From: Carallia brachiata
Lineage: Eukaryota; Streptophyta; Magnoliopsida; Malpighiales; Rhizophoraceae
NCBI GenBank assembly: GCA_021464245.1
Contig: JADCRB010000054.1
Span: 862,291 to 926,290, forward strand
Direction: 5' to 3'
Length of the DNA: 64,000 bases
Shown here in pieces: positions 24,301-35,183 of the stretch. The notes under the pieces are model-generated. The model ran no database searches. It worked only from the letters and a program-made list of their open reading frames with translations, and was not told where the DNA came from. The position numbers and the translations under genes are program-made. Positions within the stretch are counted from its first letter, which is position 1. Every line of letters starts with the position of its first letter.

Positions 24301-27300
24301 TCGTAATCCTTTAACCTGCAAAAAATGTGTATCACACCAATCTCCCCTGTACTGGTGCTCTTTCCATTGCAAGTATATATTAAGCAAGGTCAAGTGGTCA
24401 GATTCAGGGACAAAAAATTTTTCCCTTGCAGCATCACTTTCCTCTGCCCTATCCTTTGGCCGGAAAAATACTGATGGCACTGACAGCATTGAAACAATTG
24501 TCAAAACCTCATTTATACACTCTAGTCGTTCGCCCATCAAGAGCATCTTAGCTAGCGGGGATCCAACGGAAATTCAACCATTTTCCAGCCGATATCAGTT
24601 AGATCCCCAACATTGTTAAGAGCACCCAAGACCCATAGCTGATACATAGAATTAAGAATATTATCCTGTGGAGGTGGATCCATGAAGTCAAAATCCAGTA
24701 AGTTGTCAACTTTAAGAGACTTGAGCAGCAAAACCACATTACCAAGGTTTGTTCTTTGGATCTCTGGTACAGGACTGGGCAACATCTCATTAAGGTATGC
24801 ACTTTCCGTATAAAGCCTGTAACAGGTTCCAGGGCCAGTTCTCCCAGCACGACCAGAACGCTGATCAGCAGCAGCACGGCTAACAGGGAAGACTTGGAGA
24901 GCGTCCATACCCATTCTAGGGTTGTAAACTTTCATTTTACCATATCCTGTGTCAATAACATAAAAAATTCCATCCACAGTCAAAGACGTCTCAGCAATGT
25001 TAGTGGCAACAATGCACTTCCGGGCCCCTTCTTCAGCTTTTTGGAATATTTTTGCTTGCAAATCAGCTGGAAGTTGAGAGTATATGGGTAGTATCACAGT
25101 TTAGATACTGCTTTCTTTGTAGTGGAAATGAGCTGCTCCACACGTTCTGCAAGGGCGTGACAGGCTGCCTCAATTTCATCTTGGCCAGTCATGAATATTA
25201 GAATGTCCCCTGGAGGACTAGTAATGTGGATGGTCATGGCCTGCTTCACTGCAGCTTCAACATAGTCCTCACAAGGTGTTTTGCTATAAAATGTATTCAC
25301 TTGGAATGTTCTCCCAGGAATATGAAAAATTGGTACACTGCAAAAGGCACCAAAAGTAATGTTTGAGATGTTGAGCAAATGAATTCGGGAATTCAACCAT
25401 ATATTGATCATTAAAAGGACCCAGTTACCTTCCAAAGAAATTTGAAAATTTCTCAGCATTAGAGTGGCAGATGTCACAATGAGTTTGAAATCACGTCGTC
25501 GTGCAACCACCTTTTTTAGTATTCCAAAGAGCACATCCGTGCTTAATGACCTCTCATGTGCTTCGTCCATGACAATGACACTGCAAAAATCACATCCATG
25601 AGTATAAATGATCTTGTTTTCATCAGCAACTTAAATTGCCTCATAAAATTGAATGGCACAACAGATTCCACCATGCATACCGATACTTATCAAGTTCAGA
25701 ATCCTTTAGCGTTTCACGTAGGAGTACTCCGTCGGTCATATACTGCAAAATTTGGCATGCATGGACTTAGAATGCAACGATATTACATTTCAGAGCCACA
25801 ACACAGGAAAGAAAGCAGAAACATAAGGAAGAAAAGGTCCCAACACTATTCAACACATTGTAATTAAAATGAAGCTCGAACAACTGCTATGTAGCATAAG
25901 TAGTGATTCCACTTCAATTGTAAGGCTCAAATATAATCAAAAGTAGATAAAAAAAATCTAATCTCAGATTTCTTTTCTTGAATCTTAGCTTCTGTTATGC
26001 CCGAGAGCTCCGCATCATTCTCAAAAATTAGAAAAGGTTCATATCAGTAGAGTTCATTGCAAGTATTCATCTCTTACATATACATACTAGAAAAATGACA
26101 TGGTTGCTGTGTTTTTTTTTTAAAATTTTTTTTTATTTTTAAATATGTGCTAATTACATGACATATAAATTGAATTATAAAGAGATAAAAATTAGTTTTG
26201 TGTGCGAAATGAAATCCAAAGTCATTAAAAGTCTTTGAATAACAACATTAATTAGTGTGGTGCAATGTCCTTGAGGGCCCAATTAAAGAATAATTAAAAA
26301 TCAAAAGGCAGATCAAAACTAGAAGTTGAAAAAAAGAATTTATGTGTAATCATAGCTTGCAACCACACAGATTTCTTCTCTCAGTGGTCTTCATTCTCTC
26401 TCTCTTATGAAATAATGAGTTGCAGACATATAGCATTAGTCATTAGAGTGTCTGAGTGGATTAACAAGTGATTGCTGGATTTTCAGAAAATCCTGTGGAG
26501 AGAAGTCGTAAAAGATGGAGTTAAGTGACAAAAAAGATCAGTTTTATTTTTTTTTATAAAAAGGTCAAAAAATGAAACAGGCCAAAGAAAGATGGCAACT
26601 CATTGTTTACTGTTAAAAAACAGTAAAAGCTCTCTCAATTTTGAAAACACTGTTAAAACTACATGAAACTCATCATTAGAATTACCATAGGGATATATTC
26701 ATTTAGCCTATATACCTACCGTCAGCTACAATTGTATAAATTCTTTCTCATTCTCCCTAAAAGAATACAAAGAGCGTTTCAATGCATGAGACCCGCACTG
26801 TGAACTTTGGGAGTTTGTTTGGGGAAGGGCCAAAGGTAAGCAACCTTATCCTTATTTTCACAAGAAGACTATTTTCACAGCTCAAACCTGTGATCACTAA
26901 TTTCACGATGGAGAAACCATACTATTACATGAAATCCCACCCTTATTCTCCTTTTAAAAAAAAAAAAGACAAAATTTTATCTTCCACAACACAAATATTA
27001 CTACCCAAACACAAGAAAGGAGGAATATCTACATTGAGCTTAACAATTCAAGAAGCATCATAGGCAATGAAAGGGCTATTTTTCAAATGTACTACCTCAA
27101 ATTACACAACATTAACAAGACTACTCACCTTAATTATGGTGTTTGGCCCAGTCACATCCTCAAAACGAATGGCATAGCCAACCTTATCCCCCAATTCAGT
27201 CTCCATCTCTTCACTAACCCTTTTTGCAACACTCATGGCTGCTACACGCCTTGGTTGAGTGCAACCCACTATACCCATCTTTGTATATCCATCTTCATGG

Positions 27301-27868
27301 AGATACTGACAAAATTGGATTCAAATTCCACGGTCAAGTTAATGAGATACATACACTCTTCAAAGCCAGAAACACATTTTAATTATCAAAAGAAAAATTG
27401 TAAAGCCTAGGGTACCTGTGTCAGTTGGGTTGTCTTTCCCGAACCAGTTTCTCCCACAACAACAACTATCTGATTTTCACGGATTATCTGTCCAATGCAC
27501 AATCAAAAACAAAATAAGATGATTGGGGACAGATAGAGAAGTTATACATAAATAATATAGCCGATAGAAAAGCAATTATCAATAAATTGTGCCACGTTAA
27601 ACAAAACCCAACATACAATGAAGATATTTTGTCTTTGAGATCACCTAGCTATGCTGAAGAACTATTAGAAGAAAAACAATGCATGCATCAGAAAAACAAA
27701 AAAAGAAAGGAACCAAGAAGGATTTGACAAAAGTGGCCAGATGATTGGGTTCAGTCAATTCCTTGATATAACAATCCATCCCACAATTTCCAACACACCC
27801 ACCCATTCTCTTTTTATCCCCTTTTAAGAGAAAGAGGCCACACCACCCAATTTCATAAAAAAATTGGG

Positions 27869-27967
27869 TAATGGTTTTTGACTTTGCAAACCTGTAATAA
27901 GTCGTCTCGTACTGAAAATATGGGCAGATATTGCCGTTGCTCTGCAATGGTTTTTGACTTTGCAAAA
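27869..27967. repeat. Direct repeat of about 21 bp spanning a splice donor in the PRP16-like locus
   Basis: AATGGTTTTTGACTTTGCAAA occurs at about 27870-27890, just inside the intron after exon 27892-28068, and again at about 27947-27967 inside that exon, where it encodes the complement of FAKSKTI. The intron therefore begins with a copy of exon sequence. Confidence 0.8.
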
Positions 27968-29892
27968 TCACTCACAGCTTCCCCTTTCTTCATATGCTGT
28001 GCGAATTTTGCCTCTTCCTTAAAATCAACTTCACCTTCTTCACCCACTTTAGCAGTGTCTGCATCAATCTAGGATTTAAAGGGAAAAAAAATTACTTCTA
28101 GATATAATTTTTTTGAGGGAACTTCTAGATATATAACTGAATTACGTTTGACTGAACATTGAAGTACCATACCTGTTCAGCTGTTTTCTCAACACCAAGA
28201 ATATCACCCAGTTTTGAGCCAGCAAGCTCCCAGAAACGTTGGCGTGACTTATGCATACTTTGCTTTTCATGCAATTCCCTAACCAAAGCTGATCCTTTGT
28301 GCGAAATGATTGCCATATCTGAGGTGGGATCTTTTATAGGCATTACTGGCTCCGCTGTTTGGTAAACACAACCCTTCCATCCAAGAAAGGAGGTTTGGTA
28401 TCTGCACCAGAAAGAGGGTAAAAATTTGGCTAAGGAGATGGCAGTGAAACCAGATTTTTCATCAATATGAGATTCTCTTACCATGTACAAGAAGAATAAC
28501 TTTGCGCTCTTCCTCATCATCAAAATCAGTCTGCACCTCAGTACCTCTAACAGCTCCAGATCTCAAAAGTTGTCTATCTTCCCACTGAGCATTGTCAGCA
28601 GTAAGCTGAGACAACCTTTTGCTTTGAGCAAGTGACATTTTGCTGCCATCTCTTCGAACCTGTATAAAGGAACACAGTATTGGTCAAGGATAAAGTCCAG
28701 CAAACTACATGCTTAAGCAATCTTCAACAAAACTCCATAGGTTTGCGGCTCGACAAAATAGTTACAGTGTGCAGAGGACAGAAACTGAATAAATTACCCA
28801 CAGGAAATTTCACACTTCTGTATAAGCAGCCGGAATGAACTTCATGCACTTATATTCAAATTTTGCTACAGATTAGACTGAACATTGTCATAGAATTTTT
28901 TGCACCAACACACCTAATTAATGGAGATTACAATTGTGTCGATGCATTGTCAACAAAAGAAATATACATATTTATATTACATAAAAGAGAAAGTTGCATG
29001 AAACAACAAACTAAATGCTTAACATAACAATATCTTTAACTGAAGGCAAGCACACAAACAAGTGTTGGACTAAATAGGCAGTAAAAGCAGATCATACTTC
29101 ATAATAGACATGAATTACGGCGTCTGAATAACATGACAAACCATTTCCTATGCACACAAGAGCATACATCCACACACTCATCCACACCCGCACACAAATA
29201 GAGACAGGAAAAACAGATTCTCCAAGTTTCATGACATACAAGTCTCTTGGCCAACTCTGCCTTTTTTTTCTCAAATGATGCGTCTTCCTCAACGAAAAAT
29301 GATGAGCTATCTGCATCAAACATGGCATTACCTTCTTCTCTGTCATACCTATCAAATAAAACTCAGTTAAGCAAATATAAAGGTATGAAAGTTGTCTATC
29401 AGCAGCCAGGAATCCCATGGCTCACAAACTCATACTGGTAAACGAGATATTGGTGAGAAAGGAAAATACCATGCTCGATCAGTCATACTCCATCTCAAGG
29501 CGCATGTCTTCGGAGATCCCATGATTATGTTCTTCAGATGTATAAGATTTATCTTCATGATTCTATGCAAATGAAATGACACAAAATTTGGTGAGATGAT
29601 CGGATATATAATTGATTAATGTAGAAAAGCACAAAAAACATTTAATTGTACCTCAATCTTTTCAAATAAAAAATTAAGCCAAAAACAAGAATGATCCCAC
29701 ATTACCTCCGACATTTGTGAGCTTTTACTTGAGAAAGCAGGTTTATGGGACCTCTCATAATGTCTAGAAGTAGAAGACTTCATCGAAGATCCAGAAGCAC
29801 GTATTGGAACTGGCGAGGGAGAAATATGATCCCAAGGAGAAGCGGCAGTGGCTATAGTTTTATAGAGCTAATGTTAGCACTTGAATATAAAA

Positions 29893-29935
29893 TTATTAGA
29901 ATTAATTTGAGGTTTATTAGAATTAATTTGAGGTT
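29893..29935. repeat. 21 bp tandem duplication in a PRP16-like intron
   Basis: TTATTAGAATTAATTTGAGG occurs twice head to tail (from 29893 and from 29914), inside the intron between exons 29706-29851 and 29986-30159. Confidence 0.85.
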
Positions 29936-32900
29936 CATATTAAACTAACAAAACATGCACAAAGCAGGCAAAAATCATTACATACCAACAGAACGAGGCG
30001 TATGGCCATCCAGCCAAGGAGAGACTAATCGTGCATCAGGTGAGGCTCCAACAAACATTGGTGATGGAGAGGGTTGATGGCGTTGTCTGGTATTAGAGTG
30101 ACTATCCCTGCGAGGTGTTTCTTCCCACTCCCATCTTCCATCATCCCAGTCAGACCTGCCTGCAGGATCAACATCTATCTATTAGATTAACTTAGCACAC
30201 ATGACATTAGAGACAAGATGAATCAAGACAAGTCTACTCTAACCAGTCTCTCACAGGGATAAGGTGTACATAACATGAAGCCCTTTATCTTATCAACCTC
30301 ATAGGGCTTCATATCATACACTTCATCCCTGATATGCACATTATAGACAGCTCGCCTGCCTATACAAATGCACCTGACGGTTGGGACATGACTCCAAAAG
30401 TTAATAACAAACAAATCATGCACCAAATGCATACCGGGTGTCCTGCCTGAGCCTTCATATCTACTTCGTTTTCTTCCAAAATCTCGTTCATGGGCTTCCC
30501 TTCCATGATACCGCTCCTCGTGGCCATTCCTGTGCTGGTTCTGTCTTGTCTATTTTCACTCCGGCTATCATTCTTGACATCTCTTCTGGAACTATTATGA
30601 TTATCCCTCTTACTCCTTGGACTCCTAGACTGGACACTCCGACTACCATCAACCGAGCTAGTAGAATCCTTCATTTCAAAAACACAAATACATATTAAGA
30701 AAAACAAGAAAGAAAACACTTGAGTTTTGCAAACCACATACAAATGTACAAAAAGTACTACAAGAATAAAATTCCATTAAAGAAGAAGCGAATATAAACA
30801 AAATATAACCACACAAACCAAAGCATAATCCTCTTCTAACCTGATCTCTCAGCTTTTCCTCAACTCTGTCTAATGTAAACACTAATAAATGAAACCAGTT
30901 AAGGACATAGGACTTAAAACAACTTTGTTTCCCTTGAAGCCCACAGAAATTTTTAGAACAGCGTCAATTTGACTGTGTGCAACAATTGGCAATGCAGAAG
31001 GTTTATGCTCATTTTTAAAATTCTCACACTAGTCATATGAAACAGCACTGTACCAAAAAAAAAAAAACCCCAGAAACAAGATGGTATGATTGAAGAACAT
31101 AATTAACCACATTGGACAAGGAAATAGTAAACAAGCGTTTTGTTTTTTATGCTATAAAACAAAACTATCATTGATGCAGCCAAAATTTATGCCTCTGAAG
31201 GTTATTGTTATAGCAAAATCTGCCCCTAATATCTACAGGTTATCAACACTTCAAATATTGAACATCGCACACAGGAATACTGGCATTAAAAAGAAGTAAC
31301 TTACATTTGAAAACAGGTTTTCTCTCAACCGGTGAGTCCAAGATGTGTCACTAATTGATCCTTCTCTAGTCACAACGCTTTCTACAAAATATGACCAGAA
31401 GAACACCTTTAGTAAAGAAAAAAGGAAGAAAATGTATCAATGCGCAATTGAGAAAAATGAATAAATAAATGCATAAGCATGCCTTGTTTATAGGACCACT
31501 ATTCAAGTTTTCACTTATCCAAACATCCATCACATGTTTTCAATGAACCATCACACAATGGCAAAGGTAGATCTCATTGAAACAAATGCAACGGTAATGG
31601 ATTAATCACTAAACTAAACTATGTCCAAATCAATCATTTGACTACGAAGTTGGGAAAGTGATATGATAGTAATAGCTATTTAGCAAAATACCCACGCATG
31701 ACCAGATGAAGTCGAAAAACTTGATAAAACTTATGCTTTTGGTTTATTGTAATTGCTGAAAGCATTTTAGGCTTATCTTGCTTCTTGTTCATTTAGCAAT
31801 TTTTATTAGCTTTTTAAATGTGTGCCTCCTTTCCTCAAGCGTGCACCTATGCCTTGTGCCTCGTGCCAAGACTCCAAGAGACCTTTAGAGCGCATTGAAA
31901 GCACTGATTGAGATAGGCTTTTTGAGAAAAGACAACTGTTGGTACTCCACAATTTTTATTGCCCAACTGACACAACCAATCAAAAGTACTCGATCATTAC
32001 ATTCAACTCCAGTGGAAATTAGACCCTATATGGATACAAACCATACTAACAATAATGAAAACAATATTCGGAAGATACAGAAACACACCTGGATATGTTT
32101 TACTTGTCTCAGCTGTAGATGCTTCACGATATTGTCTGGTAACATGGATAGATGCACCATCAGTTGCACTATTCCCAACTTCAACAATTTCAGAAGATGC
32201 TAGGTCTTCTTCCTCATCAAGGGAAGCCACAACAGATGTAATTCTTTCTCTAGGGGCCTTCAATCCCACATTTGCATCAGATCCTCCCCGTTTTGCATTT
32301 GCAAGGACATCTAATCCTGTTTACTTTTCGGTGTTAATCAACAACAAGAAGTAACTAGTACATTAAGCGTAAAGATTACAGCATGGCACATAAAGGTTTC
32401 CATAACCTTTTATTTTCATCAAAACTATGTGTTTTGGTGCAGGGTGGCATAAGTAAGGCAGAAAACAGCCAATCAAAGCAACTAAAGAAACAATGTTCAA
32501 AGTACAAACGTCGTACCACCTAAACAAGGTGACACAGCAACAGCAAGTATGAAATTAACTCTCATTGGCAGACCTCGGTAACTTGGCCTATTAATTAAAC
32601 CGGAAGCCATCACATTTTAAACAAATATTTCATACATAGCAAAGCTGAAACTAAGTTCATGATTTGGTTAAGCAAATATTTACCTAAAAGGCCATCAATT
32701 GGATTTGTAACCGATTGTTTAGATAAAGCTAAAAAAACAAAAAAGAAAAGCTGCTAACGGTAAGCTACCAAATTCTAATGGCCGAATTCACGCAGAATAT
32801 GGTAGTAAAGATTGATTAAAAAAAAAAAAAAAAACTGCAAAAACTAGAAAAGAATTGGAGAGTAACCTAAGAGGGATTTTTTCTCGGGAGCCCTAAACTC

Positions 32901-33281
32901 CAATCTGTCCTTCACAGGAATGTGCAATCCACCTCTGGTGCTTTGCTCAGGCTCCATAATTACCATGCTCTTGTCTATATCAATGACGCCGCCACCGTCT
33001 CCCCCTGGTTTCTACGCGTCACAAGCAACATAAATAATAAACTCAGCAAACAAACCCTAAACACGAAAGAAAGAAGAAAAATAAGAAGTTTGTGAATCCG
33101 AAACAAACCTCCATGTTAAATCCCCTCCTTATTCAGAGCACGCAGGATCCCTCGGCGATGCAATTGCACTTACAGAAAAGAATAAAAAAAGAAAAAAAAG
33201 CTAGAGAAAGAGAGGAAATTTTGATTTTTCAAACTTCAAGAACTTCGTATTATGGGAGGGTATTGTTAACAATCTGTGTTT

Positions 33282-33316
33282 CTGAGGTCGGTCAATAAGT
33301 TATTGACAGACCTCAG
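33282..33316. repeat. 35 bp near-perfect palindrome
   Basis: CTGAGGTCGGTCAATAA is followed, after one base, by its inverted copy with one mismatch. A related word, GACCTCGGTAACTTGGCCTA, occurs near 32572 inside the neighbouring PRP16-like locus. Confidence 0.8.
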
Positions 33317-34744
33317 TAACTGGACCTATTACGAAAGAGTCTTATTATAATAATAATAATTATTATTAATAAAAAAATATTTATATGTTATATTTTAATA
33401 TATTAATTAATATTATTATTTTTATATCTTAAAAATTATTAATATTATTTTAAAATTATTAATTTTAATTACAATCGAAATACTAATTAAAACACTTAAT
33501 TTTAAGATTAATATTTTTATTATTATTATTATTATTTTTTAACACATAAAATATTATTAATTTTTTAAAAATTACATAAATTATGTTGACAAAAATATTC
33601 CGAGAGGGTATTATTAACAAAAGAAGAATAAAAAAAAAAACGAAATATCTCTCGCTGGGACAGCAAAGATGTCAAATTAGATCGATTTTTCACACGCATT
33701 CAACTATTTGATTGCAATTGCAAAAGAAAACTGTAAAATGGAGCAAGAACACGAACAAAAACCTAAAACCGAAGCGGGCAGAGATCGGATCGGAAGTGCG
33801 GGCTTGCACAATCGATAGCAATTATAAATTAGAAAACTGTTGCTTTTTTCTCTTTTGTTTTTTTTGTTTTTTGGGTTTCTTGTACGCGCGGCAGCGCCAC
33901 TCATAGTGTATGATTGTACGCGGAAACACTAATTAATGTTAGTTAAGAGAAGGGGAATTAAAAAAAACAACAGGAGAAAACCCGAAGATGTGCCAATGGC
34001 GGTAATTCTTTCAGAAACTTCAGGGAAAGCGCGTCAATAGAGGTTCGATCGACACTGACATATGAGAGAGAGAGAGAGAAAGGGAACGAGTGAGCCAGAA
34101 AAACTGAAAAGGAGGAGGCCTTCTCTTTTCCTTTAGCCCAGCACAGTCCAGTATTTAATTGAAAAATTAATAAATATGAATTGGTTTAGGTAAAAGCACG
34201 TGAAATATTTAATAAAATTATATTATTAAAATTTAAATCAAAAACCGCTGATTAAATAACAACAGACCTTATCAGTGCTCACTAGTTATTTTCTCTCCCT
34301 CTTTTTTTTTTTAAATTTTAATATTTAAAAATTTATTAAATTTTGATTAATTTTATTCAAATTAAATAAATTTATTAAAAAAATAAAACTCTCTCACATA
34401 CCTATCTTTTTTATATATAAAACTCAAATTTAACACTTTAATTAAAAAAATTCAAATTCCTTATCATTTTATCATTTGAACATTAACTCGTCTCTCTTTT
34501 TTCGTTTCTTTCTTTTTCTCGACCGAGCGACTGTACCATTGGGCGGTCGTGCTGCTGTGAATTAGTATAATGAGCCGGGCCCAAACTTGCCTTATGGACT
34601 GTAGTCTGTAGGTTTTTCTTTTAGCCTATTACACTTATAAATTTTTTATTTATTTTTTTATAATTATAATGATAATTTTTATAATAAAAAAATAAAAAAA
34701 TTATTTTTTTAATTATAAAAAATACTTTTTTGTCTGAAAGTTCT

Positions 34745-34905
34745 AGTATTCAGAAATTTATTGGACTCTAACTAATTTAATTTGAATCAGATGAACCCAT
34801 TAAAGGGAGTAAAACTCTCATAGCGTCTATTTTTTTCATATATAACACTCGAACTCGAAATTTTATTTAAAAGAAATCAAATTTCTCGCCACTTAAACCA
34901 ACAAA
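34745..34905 (-). mobile_element. SINE-like tRNA-derived repeat
   Basis: On the minus strand the sequence contains TTGGTTTAAGTGG, resembling a tRNA A box, and about 45 bases later GAGTTCGAGTGTT, resembling a B box. That arrangement is typical of plant SINEs. A related, more decayed sequence lies near 34370-34500. Ends are not defined. Confidence 0.45.
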
Positions 34906-35183
34906 TGTTAATAGTTATAAAAAATATTACCGTAATTATTTAAAATAAAAAATTAATTACATTCTAACAAAAAAAATTTGACTAAAAAAAATTCTAGAAA
35001 TGCAACTTTTTCAATTTTTTTTTTTTTTTTTTGTCTCTTTTTCGAAAATTTATAAAAGTCAGGCTGGAAAAAAGCCACGTATAAAGCCCACGTGTCAGCT
35101 TGCCAACCAATCCGATCTATTCTTCTGTTCTCTCTCGGTAAGCCAAAGTCCCGCTAAAGTCGGTTACATTACACTGACGGGTA

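Larger units (their letters stand above)
23740..33114 (-). pseudogene. PRP16: PRP16/DEAH7-like pre-mRNA-splicing RNA helicase, frame-broken
   Basis: Intact relatives are DEAH-box ATPases that remodel the spliceosome before the second splicing step. Eighteen exons can be placed: 33109-33114, 32867-33011, 32684-32728, 32089-32316, 31305-31381, 30435-30668, 29986-30159, 29706-29851, 29470-29562, 29240-29348, 28482-28659, 28173-28401, 27892-28068, 27416-27487, 27129-27305, 25681-25742, 25429-25580 and 23740-25337. Visible are the RS-rich N-terminus, the P-loop GETGSGKTTQLTQ, the DEAH box, [12 protein letters not shown] and the C-terminal helicase-associated region ending RPRKFGL. Length would be near 1300 residues, the family norm. 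Six breaks disrupt it, near 30515-30525, 29480, 28354, 25460, 25096 and 24558; stops follow in frame at 29479-29481, 28343-28345, 25094-25096 and 24552-24554. All splice sites look intact. [11 protein letters not shown] replaces the usual SLNTD. PRP16 is normally essential, so an intact copy should exist elsewhere. The alternative is local assembly error. Confidence 0.85.
33115..35183. other. Divergent intergenic region between PRP16-like locus and CRY-DASH
   Basis: This holds the 5' flanks of two divergently oriented loci. It contains a 35 bp near-perfect palindrome (33282-33316), an AT-rich stretch (33340-33600) between two similar 17-base words, GA repeats near 34060 and SINE-like sequence near 34745-34905. 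No gene is supportable. Confidence 0.65.

Noticed and set aside
24552..25580. Three separate helicase ORFs as independent genes
   Set aside because: They are consecutive parts of one PRP16-like coding sequence split by single-base frame shifts, as shown by continuous helicase motifs across the breaks.
26452..26540. tRNA-Leu-like stretch with GTCTGAGTGG and a possible CAG anticodon loop (GGATT-TTCAGAA-AATCC)
   Set aside because: No T arm with GTTCRAATC and no acceptor pairing; it lies inside a PRP16-like intron. At best a decayed tRNA-like relic.
30842..30882. Possible extra PRP16-like exon encoding RVEEKLRDQ
   Set aside because: Its phase does not fit the preceding exon (31305-31381), whereas that exon joins in frame directly to 30435-30668.
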